This document shows, one piece after another, positions 1 to 12,278 of a stretch of DNA of 64,000 nucleotides. The position numbers were made by a program, and so were the translations under genes. The stretch spans positions 60,001 to 124,000 of the forward strand of contig RPFO01000076.1 in the NCBI GenBank assembly GCA_009746045.1, in the 5' to 3' direction. Numbering within the stretch: position 1 is the first letter of the stretch; each line of letters begins with the position of its first letter. Under the pieces are notes generated by a model, which saw only the letters and a program-made list of their open reading frames with translations, ran no database searches and was not told where the DNA came from. Source of the DNA: Mesostigma viride. Taxonomy: Eukaryota; Streptophyta; Mesostigmatophyceae; Mesostigmatales; Mesostigmataceae.

Positions 1-840
1 ACAAACCACTGCCATCATGTGCCAGCAACTATGTTGGCCACATCATGGCAAGGCAAAACAGTTATAGCCATATCTATTGTTGTTTGAAACAATGGAAATA
101 TGCTTAACCTACCCATTATATTGGTGGTTGACACTTATAACATAACCCTTTGTTGGTAGGTATCCAAGCCCATTCCCTACATGCATGCATAGGCTCTCAC
201 TACATGATAAGGTATGATATACCTGAAGTATGATGATGCAAGTGTGTTGTCCTGTAATGCTTGAAGGGAAATGAGTTGATTGGGATGGTTGGTGGCCACG
301 GTGATGTAGTATGACCGCACTTACATGCTAGCAAAGTTAGCAAAAGCCCCATTCCTCTCCTGAGGACTGAGAGTTTTTTAATTGTTTCAGGCAGTTGCAG
401 TGGCCAAATGGAGCCCAGTTTTTTGCCACGCTTCAAGAACTATGTTGTTTACATGCCTATATTTTTTCTTCATGCACCAGGATTTGATTAAATTTTTCCC
501 ACTCGTTCTTATCCCGAAAAATGCAAATTCGCGAGGGGCGCCCAACGTCCGTGTAATTTTCAGGTGTTCGGGTCAAGTTTTCACATATGCAGTATTTTTG
601 CCAACAAAATGATATCTAGTACACCCCAGATCCACATCAAAACATTTGGGATGGACCCCCCACCTAGTCGCTACACGCGGTTGAAAATTGTCAACTCAGT
701 CCTCCTGTGAGGACTGAGTTGGGACAGACGACGAGCAAGCACAGGCACCCAGGGGGGGCTTGAGGAGAGGGCCTAGAAGGCCTGCATGACATATGGGGTG
801 GAGGGTATGTGGCTAGGCTATAGCTGGTGTACACATGGCA
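1..840. other. Intergenic, no gene recognised
   Basis: Mixed-composition DNA. Open frames here are short, lack recognisable motifs and have no coding character. I see no terminal repeats or tandem structure. Confidence 0.6.
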
Positions 841-1093
841 TCTCAGCAGAGAGTAACTCCCTGCATAGGCATCGCATGGCTAAATTCGTAATGCATCATC
901 CATGGGAGGTCCCATAGGATGCATGGATGCATGGATGCATGGATGCATGGATGCATGGATGCATGGATGCATGGGTGCATGGGTGCATGGATGCATGGAT
1001 GCATGTCATGTGGGGGAAGATCATCATGGCTATACAAGAGCTACTAAGGGCATGGCTTCTCAGCAGAGAGTGACTCCCTGCATGGGCACTGCA
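841..1093. repeat. 8-bp minisatellite flanked by direct repeats
   Basis: An array of the 8-mer ATGGATGC (about 11 copies, with ATGGGTGC variants) runs from 917 to 1004. It is flanked by an imperfect direct repeat of about 36-38 bp, at 841-878 and 1058-1093 (both begin TCTCAGCAGAGAGT). The open frames across it (repeats of His-Pro-Cys-Met or Met-Asp-Ala-Trp) are by-products of the repeat and not genes. Confidence 0.85.
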
Positions 1094-3715
1094 TAATACA
1101 ATAAAGCTAGGCATCATCTGGAGGGTGGCTCATCATAGGCACACATGTGCATGACTAGAAATGCTAGGCCTCAGCTGGTATAGTGCCTGTTGTAGGCGGG
1201 CATGTACAAGGCCACTGTCTAACTATTCTACACTACTGCTGCTGTATTCCCCTAGGCTGGGGCTGCTGGGGTCACTGGGGCCGCGGTGGTCGAGGGGGTC
1301 GCGTGCCAGGGCTTGTGGCCGACGTAGATGGCCGCCCGGCCTTCCAGTACACCGGCTGGCCCGCCTTGGTCTGCCGGAGCTGGAGGTAGGTCGGCCATAG
1401 CTCCCGTCGCCGTTGTTGCTGCGCCAGGGTCAAGTCGTCGATGCATGGATGGATGAAGGGGCATATGGTTTTTAATACATTCTAGGCGACAACCTGCAGG
1501 TGAGGATGTAAACTGCCACGTCTACTCCACGTGCACAGCTGAGGTGCACCTGCACCACCATGATGTATCATACCTAAATGGCCTGGCATGGGGTGGAAGA
1601 CGATTATTAATTAACTAACTAATTAATTAATTTCAGCATAGTGGGCTCAGGTCATGTAGGACTACCGACTCCAGTGGGGAAGCGCCGGCGTGTTTGCAAA
1701 CGCCGGATCGAAGCATGCTAGCTAGAGAAGACCCTAGGGTAGAGCTAGGGCAAAATTGATATAGAATATATGATTGTTTTTTAAGATAGGTGGACCCTTG
1801 AATAGGACCAATTAGTGTCAACGCATGACCATGCTATCCACACGGTCCCTTGAGCATCTTACAGGCGCTAGGGGACCCTACGAGGCCTTGGGATGGCGGG
1901 GCAGCGTATAACAAGGCCATACCCTGCTGTGGCTGCCTCTATATATACGCGTGACCGGCTGGACCTGGAGGGCCAGCGGGCCCCATGGTCGGCGCGGACC
2001 TGGACGTCATATTGGCGTCAGCGCTTGTCGGTGGCGCTGACTCGGGCCATGGCTGACATCATGCTCCGCCGTACGCGGGCTGATTTTGCGGTGCAGCAGG
2101 GCTATTAGGTTCCTCCCGTTAGGCGTTTCCATTGGTCTTATCGTAGTATAGAGCTTTGACATGGCTCTGTATATAGGTTTATAGCTGGGCGTTTGCTTTG
2201 GTTTGAGTGATTTCACTCTGCTGTAAGTAATTATATTTTTAATATATACGCGTGCTTAACGGTGTCACAGATGGTGCAGGTAATGCAATATACGGTTGCA
2301 TGGTTGCTGAGGTTGCCCGGCTTGAACATGGCCCACCCCTTGCGGTAAACTTTCTCTAAGCATATGCCAAACCTTCTTTGACATCACGGACATGCTGGCC
2401 AACACCCAGCGATGAAAAAACAATGCATTTGCATTGCAACTAACACATGAATGCAGCCACGAAGTTACAGAACAACGTTGTGCTAACGTGCAACGCTTTG
2501 TGAGCAAATTCAGGGTGCATGTAACACGTAAACCATACTGTCTGTGTATACTGTCTGAGAACACCCTGAACGACTGCAGGCCATAGGACCATGGTTTATA
2601 ACTAACACATGAGTAAAACTGCTCTTACGCATGTGTGTTTTAGCTGCAGCGGACGACGAAGATAGAGACGTAAAAAATTGTATGACGTAAACCAACTATG
2701 TGTGACAGTTATGTGCACAGAGAGCGTCACCTCTTTATAGGCATAGCTTACTGACTCAAAACACCACGACAGCGTTGCCAGTTACACTCATGATCTAGGG
2801 CACCCCGGCACGCACCTGCTACTTACGTCGCCTCATTCCAGATGGTTGCAAAAAAGTCGCTGAAATCCGCAGCGAGGTCAGCTTTCCGAGAGCTGAGCGC
2901 ACCAAAGCTGGCCAACCGGTTCGAAAATGATATAAACCACGCTTGTGCTGCGTTCTAGGTCCAAGAAATACCGAAAGTGAAGACCTATAAGGTGCGCTCT
3001 GTATAGCATAAGCTATGCGTCAGCCTACCTATGGTATTGCACTGGTTGTATTGCACCCACAGTGTTGCGCCCCGGCACCATGCCGTGGAGAGAGCGCTCT
3101 GTGGCCTGCCCACCTGCGGCAGTGAGAGAAGCTAGGGCGCCCTCCCTCCTTCTCACTGTGTATATAGGGTTGAAGGTTCCTTTACTCTGTATTGGCACCC
3201 ACGTGACGCAGTCACGTGCTTATTAATTAATTATTAATTAATAAGGTGCGCTCGCTGCCCAGCCTGAACGTCCCTACTGAACATGGTCGACAATGGAAAT
3301 CGGGCAAGAATATCATGGCCCAGGCGCTCCCATGTCAAATACTCCGTTTATAAACTCCAGACTATAATCAAAATCGTCCACAAAAATTTCCTGGCTTGAT
3401 TCGCACCACCATTGCTAATACAGTAACATGTTTGTGCCAAAATCGACCCTCCGCGAGCAGGCGATCTGCGACCCATTTGTGTTGTGCCGCTGTGCTACAG
3501 CGCTACACATAAAAACTTGCGCAGAAAATTTCACAGCCTTTAAGCATAACTAACGACCTTTCGTTTTTGCTACTGGGCGCCCGAAATGATAAACGCACGT
3601 GAAAACGCCGGCCACGATTGTCAGGTCGCCATATCCACCTCAGATCATTCCTGCACCCACTTTTTCGCTCCAAAATCGGTTACATTTTTGGTCGAGGTAA
3701 CTACTTTCCCGCCAT
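1094..3715. other. Intergenic, no gene recognised
   Basis: No coding region could be supported. Small features are a near-palindrome CCGGCGTG..CGCCGG near 1685-1706, AT-rich ATTAATTAATT tracts near 1605-1632 and 3221-3241, and the 11-mer AAGGTGCGCTC twice (near 2989 and 3243). The TGTTGCGCCCC stretch near 3063 is weakly LTR-like, but no paired copy exists in the window. Confidence 0.5.
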
Positions 3716-3845
3716 CATACCCGGTACCCGGGTACGGAATCCGGGTACCATGTGCCGGTACCACGGGTCGGGTACATCATGCCGGGTACGGTCCACATGG
3801 GGTACGGTCCATATAGTGACCCCCCCCCGGTACCTCGGTTATAGT
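3716..3845. repeat. GGGTAC motif-cluster repeat
   Basis: The hexamer GGGTAC and its complement GTACCC recur irregularly about ten times in 130 bp, on both strands, including palindromic GGTACC. It is not a regular tandem array. Comparable clusters of other short motifs occur at 57465-57560, 58025-58450, 60105-60205 and inside the hAT element at 62230-62881. Confidence 0.75.
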
Positions 3846-3905
3846 GACCTCTAGGACAAATTAGGACAAAGTCTTAAATTTAGGACCGTGAGTGGATTAC
3901 ATAAC

Positions 3906-4247
3906 AATGGATGCATGGATGCATGGATGCATGGATGGATGGATGCATGGATGCATGGATGCATGGATGCCTGATGGGTGGATGCCTGATGGGTGGATGG
4001 GTGGACGAATTAATTTTTTAATTAGACTCGTGCTCCCGTTGGGGAGTCACGGAGCATTAACCCCAATGGATGGATGGATGGATGGATGGATGGGTGCAAA
4101 CAAGCCTACCGGTCTAATCTATCTACAACAGCTACCTACAACATCTATCGGCTAAAGCTATCAACATCCACTCTGGGTGGATGGATGGATGCATGGATGC
4201 ATGGATGGACGCATGGACGCGTGGATGCGATGGATGCATGGATGGAT
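3906..4247. repeat. ATGGATGC / ATGG minisatellites
   Basis: Three sub-arrays: ATGGATGC with GATGCCTGATGGGTG variants at 3906-4006, pure ATGG at 4065-4095, and mixed GATGGATGCATGG at 4176-4247. They are the same family as the array at 917-1004. The open frames across them are repeat artefacts. Confidence 0.85.
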
Positions 4248-5584
4248 TATTGGCTAACAAAGTGAGTGCTTGCGTGTCGTGCGCATGGGCATGTTAGTCC
4301 TCCTTGCCTCCCTCTGAAACTAAGGGTTGGGAAAGCAGGTTTGGGCTCGGCGGCTACCATATTGTAGTGGCATGCACACATGGGCTGTTGGGAGCCAAGG
4401 GGAAGGGAATATGAGAAATCGGGTTAGCCAGCGCTTCGATTGCCAATTTGTAGCCATCCACTAAGCTGCCTTTTAGAATTGTAGGTGCTTTTACACACTT
4501 TATACAGACGTCCACTTAAGCTAAATTTGGACTAATTGAGCTCTGAGACATCATGGTGGTGCCGGTCTACACGATCATTTCTAGCTTTTCTCATTCTGTC
4601 ATTTTTTGTTGGATGCAATATCAATATTGTGTAGACACCTCACTTATGTTATGATTTGGCCATTATGGATTCAAGAAACACCTGCCATGATCCTCCATTT
4701 GGCAACACTCACGCCATGGTGAACACCATTTTATTTTTTATTGCTTGATGGCATTTGTTGAGATCACCTAGTAAGACAGTTGATGTTGTGGGCGGGGGGT
4801 GGGCAAGGATCTGGCACTCAGACATGTCTTTGGCCGGTGGGGTTACATGTGTGGCAAGAGGCAGATGCCTGTTTGGGCAAACCAATGTTGGTGCAGTTAA
4901 TGGTAATTTTATTGACTGGTTATGTTGGTTTGCATAGACTACTCAAGTTTTGTTCCTTGTTGTGCGAGATCTCCCTTCCATTCATTCCATATCGACTTGC
5001 CATGCCTCCAGGTTGTCGAGGCCGGCAATGCATCTAGTGTAGGTTTGTATAGGTTACAATAAGACTTTTTCATGCAAGGGTTTATGGATTTATGTCTATT
5101 AATTAATGAATTAATTTATGGGTTTATGGGAGCATTAATTAATTGAATCATGAATTTACACGCAACTGTGTCACGTGAGCATGTATCCAAACAATCATTT
5201 ACCATCTGCCATAAGTCTGAATTTATTAATCAATTAATTAACAACATATCTCCGCTGGGAGCTTATGTAACACATAGCCCTGAGAGGGGGCATAGTAGTA
5301 TGGGTTTTAATACATCCTTAGCTACCACTTGCAGGTGGGGGGGGTGTAATCAGTCATAATGCTGTGCTCTTATTCTTTGCACACTGGTTTCATGCACCCA
5401 CGGTTGATGCCACCCTTTTTGCGTCTTCTGACCGAAACTGCATGTAAATGATCCAATTACAAATGGACTTGCGGATAAAGGCACGGGCCATAATTAACTA
5501 CTTCATTAAATTTACTCACCATAGCTTGCATTGATCAAATTGAGTTGGCCACAGATTTTAGTGTGCACAATTAATTAACCTAAA
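4248..5584. other. Intergenic, no gene recognised
   Basis: Moderately AT-rich with several ATTAATTAATT tracts (5095-5145, 5220-5245). No long frame, conserved motif, terminal repeat or RNA gene is recognisable. Confidence 0.5.
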
Positions 5585-5765
5585 TCGGCCAAAAATAGCG
5601 TCTTTTTCTATTTTTAGCACATAACGGTCACATGGTGCATGGGGGTAGTACACCCCCAAGTGGTTGGAAAAATTTTTTTTATCATATTTATGGTCCCCCA
5701 TCATAACTGGATTTTTATCACATGCCTAGGTATGGTTTCCAGAAAAGTGCCCTTTTGGGGTGTCA
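5585..5765 (+). repeat. Dispersed AT-rich repeat, copy 1
   Basis: About 180 bp that clearly matches 26616-26790 (shared blocks such as AGCGTCTTTTTCTATTTTTAG and AAGTGGTTGGAAAA, then TATGGTTTCCAGAAAAGTGC) with scattered substitutions. An inverted relative lies at about 26868-26990. It has no coding capacity; an old non-autonomous element is likely but its class is not identifiable. Confidence 0.7.
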
Positions 5766-6391
5766 TGACATTTTTGGCCGATTTTCCCTAGGACAATGGG
5801 GAAACCCATTGTGGCCAAATCATATATTCCCATCTAATTGCAACCCTGGCCATTAATTCCAGCTAGTTTGCAGGTCAGAATAAGCATGTTTAGACACATT
5901 GAAATAGTTTACCCCAAAACACGTATTTTTTGGTGCCTAAAAAAATATATCAAATCATAGACACATGCAATGGGGTCAAATCATATAATCAAAATTGGCC
6001 CAGGGTTGCAATCACACAGCCCTAAAGTTTCAGCTCATTCTGACCACGTTTACTCACATTGAAATATGGTCATGTGCAAAAAAAATGATCGCTTTTTGTG
6101 GTTTGGAGCTCAAACACCACCACAAAGACACCCTTGCCCACCACAAACTGGGCCAAAACAACAGCCATTAGTTTATTTATGATGTTAGGAAGCTTGCTAT
6201 GAAATCCCAGGTCATTCTGAGCTAGTATGGCCATGTTACATCATATTATAGCAGCCACGCTGCGTTCCTGGTACAACATGGCATGAGGGGGCACACATGC
6301 ATATGACCCACCCAAGCAAGTCCCATCATGTCTTACGATGGCCAAATAATACAAGCACTGTCCTGCCACCTTGATAACACACAGGAAGGCT
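5766..6391. other. Intergenic, no gene recognised
   Basis: AT-rich DNA continuing from the dispersed repeat. It has internally repeated phrases (CATTGAAATA; GGCCAAATCATAT and relatives) but no clear boundaries and no coding region. Confidence 0.5.
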
Positions 6392-7184
6392 TTAGCCCTC
6401 GTCGGAATCGCCGTCCCCCATGCAGTTGGGGCAATACCAGGCACCCACCGGCATGGTTTTCTTTGTCAGGCCAAGGCAGAGCATGTGGGCACCATGCTCT
6501 TCCCCGCCTGCACCTGCCTCACACAGCAGGAAGGGGTTGTGATTCTTGTCCTCGCGCCCCAAGCATCTAATGCACCGGGCATCACCAATGCCGCTGCCCG
6601 TGCTGGTGCCACTGCTGCTGCTGTCATCCCCACCATCCCCCTTCTCCACCCCGGCTGGCCCCTTCCCCTTCCTGTCTGGTTTCTTGGCACCCCCCTGCCC
6701 CCCCCCCCTCCTCATACCCACATCCCCGGCTGTATGTGGCCCCCTTGTTCTCCTTGTCCTCCTTCCAGTGCTTCCCCTTCCGAAGTACCTCCTTGTTCTT
6801 CTTTGCCCGCTTCCAGGCGGGGTCCTGCTTGCGTGCTTGCTGCTCGGCACGCTCTTGCCGCAGCGTGTCAAGCTGGGCTGTCACGGCAGGGGTCACCGCG
6901 ATGCCCAGCCTGCCCGCCAAGGGCACCCAGAAGTCCTCCCCCATCTGAGCCTTCAGGATGCCCAGGGCAGCCGCATATGGCCATCGCTGGCCTGCAAACC
7001 CGCCCTTGCCCCCCGGCACGAAGCCCAGCTGCTGTGAGTGGTGGAACTCGTTCAGATTAGATGAGGAACCAGGGTTGCACCGTTCAAGCAGGGCGGGGGT
7101 TGAGTACTTGGCAAACGCACTCTGCACCACCCCCCACACGTCCACGGTCACCCCCTTGTTGTTCACCTCTGCCTTGGGCAGCCA
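6392..7184 (-). pseudogene. PHD-finger protein fragment, probably transposon-derived
   Basis: The minus-strand frame begins at the MITE border (7184) with W-L-P-K-A-E-V-N-N-K-G and runs through a charged, Lys/Arg-rich middle to a C-terminal cysteine cluster. A frame break lies in the C-run at about 6690-6710 (G-run on the coding strand), so the protein is read in two frames: 7184 to about 6700, then to the stop at 6392. The C-terminus has a PHD-like pattern (C-I-R-C, L-L-C, H-G-A-H-M-L-C, then W-Y-C-P-N-C), but the second CxxC pair is atypical. A basic segment followed by a C-terminal PHD-like cluster is common in DNA-transposon proteins, which is why I suspect a transposase C-terminus; the superfamily is not identifiable. 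No start codon is visible because the N-terminus is cut off by the MITE. Confidence 0.5.
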
Positions 7185-7620
7185 CAGTTGAATGCAACTT
7201 CACCACTGGCTAGCACGCCGGCGATGGAGACGGGATTTTTGTTGTTTGGGGAACCGATTGTGGGAGGCTGAGCCCGCAGCCGCCACTGATTGCTATTGAA
7301 CCCTTGCAGCTGGCCAGGCCGCAAGGAGCTCAGCGGCGCGGCGCTAACCGATAAGGCATGCTCGAGCCTCTAACCCGAGACTACCGGTAGGCTACCCGAT
7401 AGATAGTGCATGCTCGAGCCTCTAACCCGAGACTACCGGCACTCAGCGGATCTGTGCTACCGAGGGCGACGGTTCTCTGACCGTCCCGGCGCGCACTGGC
7501 TTCCGTACCTTGCTCAGGCACCGACTAGCATCTAGACACCAATCTTTGATGCCCACCTGACTAGGCGCCCAGGCCAGCGACTACCGGCCAGCGGATAGAT
7601 GCCACTCGGGAGCACAACTC
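7185..7620. mobile_element. 436-bp MITE, copy 1
   Basis: Begins CAGTTGAATGC and ends GCACAACTC. A near-identical copy at 35895-36325 ends CAACTG, giving short inverted ends CAGTTG/CAACTG. Flanks show a 3-bp duplication CCA (7182-7184 and 7621-7623). Inside, a block of about 32 bp (GCATGCTCGAGCCTCTAACC..) is directly repeated. The element has no coding capacity. A 3-bp TSD fits PIF/Harbinger or CACTA mobilisation; the very short inverted repeats leave the class open. Confidence 0.75.
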
Positions 7621-7956
7621 CCATACTTTCTTTTTAAATAATTATCATAAATTATTTAAAGCGTGGGGCAATAGGGTAGCACTGACCCTACGTACGTTCA
7701 AGTAGAGAAACACGTAACGGCACACTGGCCGTCCCCAAATCCTAAACCCCAAGGAGGGTGCCCTACGCTGGGATCTGAGCACGCTAAAAACACCCGGGCT
7801 TCGCTCCCGGCCTCCTTTTCTACTTGGGTGCAACTGCACCACATGCATCATTATTAGGCACACTGGCCGCCTGTCAGGTCTAGGGAAATGTATTCACAGA
7901 TGAAAGAAGCGCCCATTCCCATGCAAAAAGACGACAGGTCACACGGTAAAAAAAAC
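7621..7956. other. Spacer with AT-rich hairpin
   Basis: Contains a near-perfect AT-rich inverted repeat at about 7634-7660 (AAATAATTATCATAAATTATTT). No gene is recognised. It separates the MITE from the 3' end of the Copia-0 remnant. Confidence 0.5.
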
Positions 7957-10151
7957 TCATGTCATCATGAGCTGCCGCAGCAGCTTGTACTGAGGCCCCG
8001 ACAGCATCGCTGGCTTGGTCAAGGCATCGGCAATATTCTCGCTCTCGGGGATCCACCGCCGCTCATCCAACACCGTGCATGGCGGACTCGGCCAACACAA
8101 GGTAATCTAGTTTGGTGGTGGAGGCGAGCGGGTTATTCAGAAACTCAATTATTGACTTGCTATCTGTGCACAGCCGCATGCGGAGCGACAGCGCCACGCG
8201 GGCCTTATCCGCAATCCATTGCAAAAGATGCTGCACATAACACGCATGGTCGACAGCGGAAATGAACGCGCGACACTCCGCGCGATTGCTGTCTACCACT
8301 ACCCGCTGATGGATGCGGCTATACCAGTCGACAATAGTGGGCTGCCCAGTGGGGCTATCAAGAAAAAAGATGGCCGCCTCCCGCGCGCGCAGCTGCGTGA
8401 TGGTACGCGACTCCAGGTTCGCGTCAGAGTAAATGGTCATTGCCGCCGGGCGGGTGATATCAACCCCCCACACGCGCAGGCCCGGTGACGCCAAGACTTG
8501 CGTCCGAAGATGCTGCGCTCCCATGCCCGCAAGCACGGCGTCGGGCGCACGCGCGTAGATGGACAGGTCGGGTCGCACCGTGCCCGCGAGCCACCCCAGC
8601 TGGCCGCGCAAGTGCGGTCCCGCGGACGCATCCACCCGCTCAGGCAGCGATTGCGCGAGCTTGTCGGCGTATTCCTGCTTGGCCGCCATGTCAATGCACC
8701 AGCCAACCGGTGTGCGGTGCAAAGTGTAGGTTAGGCCACAGAAAGGGACGGGGGTGTCGGGGTCCGGCCAGCCACAACGTGCGGCTAGTGGGCAAAAGCT
8801 TGGCCACAGCAGTTATGAACTGCCGGACCCACGCCCGGGGTCCAATAAGCCGCCAGTCATCCCCATGCCATTGCATGAACGCGGGCTCGTGTGGGTTGGG
8901 TGTGTGGATGTGAAAGAGGTTGCTATCGATGCGGGAAAACACCGCCCCCATGCTAGCAAAGATGCGTTCAGCCGTCTTGCGAAAGATGATGGGGCTAGAC
9001 TGCAGGCCCTCCACACCAAGGAGAAGCCGCAAGTACACACACCGCAGCTCCCCCTGCCACACCAAAGGGACCTTGACCACATACACCGTGCCACGCCACA
9101 CTTCCTCGGCCACTGCCGGGTCGCTATGGAGAAAGGCCCGCTGAAAATCTGAGCAGGCCATGGCATAGTCCAACCCCCGATCCAACAGCCCCAAGAACAC
9201 CGATGTTAACACCCGGCTAGTGGTCTGCGACAGCCCGGGCGTAAACAATTCCTCCTCCGACAACTCAGACGAGCCCCTAAACTCCGTGACACAGGGCCGC
9301 ACATGAAATGTGACTGGGTCAGTGGGGAGGACCTGCTTATACTTGAGCACAAACTTCAAGTTCAGCTTTACCGCCCCTTGCGGCACCTCCATCAACTCCC
9401 CATACACCCCATACATCGCCCACTCCAGCTGCGCGCGCAAGAAAGCCGCGCGCCACTTATGGAACTTGACAGGGTCACGGCAGTCCTCCTTAAACTGCGG
9501 ATAACTAACAGGAGATTTAGTGGCGATGCTCCAGGGAAAAATGCCAAGACTGCTGGGGTGACACTTCTGCGGCTGCGTGACATCGGCTACCAGCGGCTCT
9601 GCCGTATATTCCGCCCCGCGAATGGCCCCTACTGCAGTGGCATAATCCTCAGGGTGATTAATAGCCTCGGGGGGACCCCGGCCCGTGAGGGCTGCAAGCG
9701 CTACGTGATATTGGTACAAGCCTATGCTCCCCACCCCCTCTAGGGTCACCAAGCCGGCTGACACAGAAAATCCGGGGAGGGAAACAAAAGGGTTACCTAT
9801 GAGGGTGATACCCTTGTAACCCTCTAGCACTTGCACAGGGACATCTACCCCTAGGATGGGCATGAGCACCTGCCCAGCCACCTTATAGGCCCGCTGCCCG
9901 TCAAACCCCGCAACTTCCTTCCAATTACTACTGGGCAGCAAAGGGTAATAGGCCTCGGCCGCCGCCGGGCTCGTGATAGACAGGCAGATGCCATCCGACC
10001 ATCGGGCCGACTCGATTCTGTCGCGTGTCACCCGAGGTCCGTTGGAGCAATTTCGGTTGTACCTCCGGAGAAATGTGGGAATCAAGGTGGAGACCCGCAC
10101 CGCAGTACCCGCGACGGTGTGGTGGTAGGCATCCGGGCCTGGGATACTCAC
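7957..10151 (-). pseudogene. Copia-0: degenerate Copia pol (protease C-half, RT, RNase H)
   Basis: Two overlapping minus-strand frames (8691-10151, then about 7957-8722) give a truncated Copia pol. From the N-terminus: the second half of a retropepsin-like domain (P-I-L-G-V-D..V-L-E-G-Y), an RT with F-Q-R-A-F-L-H-S, S-S-P-I-I-F and W-H-G-D-D in place of Y-V-D-D, then Copia-type RNase H with Y-S-D-A, W-Y-S-R, S-N-R-A-E-C-R, T-D-S-K and near the end N-I-A-D-A-L-T-K-P. A frameshift lies near 8700-8760. A further in-frame shift is needed to reach the natural stop at 7957-7959. Gag, integrase and LTRs are absent. It is related to Copia-1 and Copia-2 and shares their order of protease-like domain directly before RT. 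Confidence 0.8.
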
Positions 10152-10349
10152 GCGAGGGAGTGTCCCTGCAACAAGTGTATCACCACCGTCGAGGCAGGCC
10201 TGGCCTACCCGCGACTTCTGCTACTTCTAGTCCCAAAGCCGGCGCGGGACCTCCTAAGGTCCCGGTTTCCTCGGTATCTTCTGGCCCTTGGACACGGCGT
10301 TGCGGGAGGAAAAGTGCCAACAGGAGGGGCGATACTCCCTCGATCCGTA

Positions 10350-10832
10350 TGGCATTGGATCGCATAGCGAAGATGGACGACGAGGACCAGGACAGTGGGA
10401 GTGACGGCTTTGATTCAGACGACTCTCCCCCACATGACCGACCTCGGGACCCTCCTCCGTTGGTAGGCGGGCTAGGACATCGTCCCGCGACAGGTTGGGG
10501 TCGTTACGACGCACCTCCGCCCGCGACAGGTTGGGGTCGGCAGCCCAGCCGGGAGCACCGGCCTTCTCAGACAGCGCCAGGGTGGGGTGAGCGGAGTCGG
10601 CCAGCTACAAGGCGCGAGACAGAACGACCTGCTCCCCGCCGTTCGTCCTGACCGCGTCCGCGATCTCAACCGGCAGCGAGGGCCGACGAGCGACCCTCCC
10701 GTCGAACGTCACCGCCCCGACCCAGCCGCAGGGACGATTTGCAATGGAAGCGGACGTGGGATGCCGCGCACGGACTCGAGGAAGCGCAGCGACGGCAGCA
10801 AGAGACGGTGGAGACAACACAGGAGCGGGCAC
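10350..10832 (+). pseudogene. Element E coding region, 5' part (before Copia-1)
   Basis: Plus-strand coding-like frame starting near an ATG at 10350 (M-A-L-D-R-I-A-K-M-D-D-E-D), acidic at first then rich in Arg, Pro and Gly-Trp-Gly-Arg repeats. A frame change near 10640-10650 is needed to continue to the Copia-1 boundary. Removing Copia-1 with one copy of its TSD GGCAC joins this frame to the one resuming at 18870 without a stop (..Q-E-R-A then P-R-H-P-R), which shows the two parts were one ORF. No zinc knuckle or enzyme motif is visible. With the LTR and polypurine tract downstream, a retroelement structural protein is likely, but the function is unknown. Confidence 0.5.
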
Positions 10833-11530
10833 AGTTAAGCTTTCTTCGCACACGCAATGTGAAGGATATGGTTGCAATGCAGCAATGTGTGAATATGGTT
10901 GGAAACGGAGCTTTGTTAAATCGGATAATGTTTACAGCGCTCAACACTTGAGGCTTGCACACGAGCTTGCCAAGTCAAGGCACAACACGTGAGGCGGGCT
11001 CGCAAGAGATGCCCATTTGGCACTGGCCTATTGTTTATATACTTGTGCACTGTGCTTGCTAGTCCTGAGCAGCCTAGGAGGCCTGCTCAGTAATAACACT
11101 CCCGGTACAGTATTCACTACCTGTACAGCGCCCAGCTCCTATACAGTAGGTCTGCCATACAGGCACAGTGACCACAGAGTACAGTCACCACAGTGATTAT
11201 TGCATCTGCACCTAGAAGTCCAGGACTAAGCCTGCGGTACCAACAGACCACAGGTTAAGGTTCCTATTTCCTGCGTACGACGTATTAATCCAATACCGTC
11301 GTAGGTACAGCACCTAATTCCTGTCAGCCCAGGAATTACTGTCGACCCCATATGTCGTCGGCAAATATTCACGTCCGACTTAGAAGAACAGCCGGCTCGC
11401 GCTCGCGCGCGACCGGGAAGTCGGAACGCCATAACTTTCTTGATACTTGTCGGAATGAACTCGTTCCGGTGCCGCTGGAATCGCAGAGATATGCCGAATC
11501 AGGATCACGCCAATGCGCTTGGCGTTAACT
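10833..11530 (-). repeat. Copia-1 3' LTR
   Basis: 698 bp, matching 18168-18864 except for a one-base C-run difference (near 11101) and a substitution (near 10959). Plus-strand ends are AGTTAAGC and GTTAACT. A purine-rich tract (minus strand) directly precedes it, as expected for the plus-strand priming site. Confidence 0.95.
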
Positions 11531-12070
11531 CCAATCCTTTCTTTTCTTGAGCTGTAGCAGCTCACACAAGTCTACATACAAACACACACAATGGGTACTG
11601 GATATCCTCCCCAGACTACAAGTCACAACCCGCTGGGCATGACAGTCAGCTTGGATTCCTTATTATATGTACATAGCACCCATACTGGCTCAGGAGCACA
11701 AACAAATTACAATGAGTCCCTATCCCTTCACGGGAGGCTCGTTGTGTTACCCATGTACAAGAGGTTGGCCAACTGTGGCAGCCCATAGGTGTTCAGCTAA
11801 GAACTTGAGAAGTATGTACAACCTTCAGGACCTTAGGCGAAACCCCACAGATCACCCACAACAGCTCATCAGAAAACATTGCTGACCCCCAGACGGGAGT
11901 CGGCGCCGGTCTGCTGCCCCTTATCGAACCAGACACAACATCTACGCGAAGCACATGCAAAACACAAGCTCCCATACTCGTTCCAACCGTGGAAAATCAG
12001 GGGACCTGTCGCCACCTCACCAGCATGGTGGATGGGTCAGCCAGTCCGTGAAACTCCGCCTTAAGACGGC

Positions 12071-12092
12071 ACCAGGGAATCGAACCCCGCCC
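12071..12092 (-). promoter_or_regulatory. Conserved tRNA T-arm/B-box-like block in Copia-1 3' UTR
   Basis: On the minus strand GGGCGGGGTTCGATTCCC then TGGT: a perfect B-box (GGTTCGATTCC) and a foldable T-arm. The identical 22 bp occurs at 46411-46432 in the 3' UTR of Copia-2, where the surrounding UTR is otherwise diverged. No complete cloverleaf is found. Role unknown. Confidence 0.6.
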
Positions 12093-12278
12093 ACAAACCA
12101 CAGATCTGGGGAAACCTCAGACTGAGATGAAAACCCCAGATAGACATCTCTCCATCAGAGACAATGTCAGACATTCCCACACCAGAGACATGTCTCACCC
12201 CTCAAGGTGTGCTCAGGATTATGTACAATCAAGCTCCCAGCCTGATATCCAGAGACTTAAGCACCCAGCTCTCAGCTT

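Noticed and set aside
902-1117. Short ORFs across the ATGGATGC array on both strands
   Set aside because: Their peptides are simple translations of the 8-bp repeat and have no independent coding signal.
1893-2108. 71-codon ORF with high GC in an AT-richer region
   Set aside because: No motif, no conserved neighbour, length expected by chance.
917-4247. Regular repeats as a CRISPR array
   Set aside because: Units are 4-8 bp without unique spacers; the genome is eukaryotic.
6371-7060. Two overlapping plus-strand ORFs, Pro-rich, 163-229 codons
   Set aside because: Antisense to the charged PHD-protein frame; Pro/Leu-rich composition is the complement of its Gly/Lys-rich coding.
12071-12092. 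A tRNA gene at the B-box block
   Set aside because: Only a T-arm is present; no acceptor, D-arm or anticodon arm pairs around it in either Copia element.
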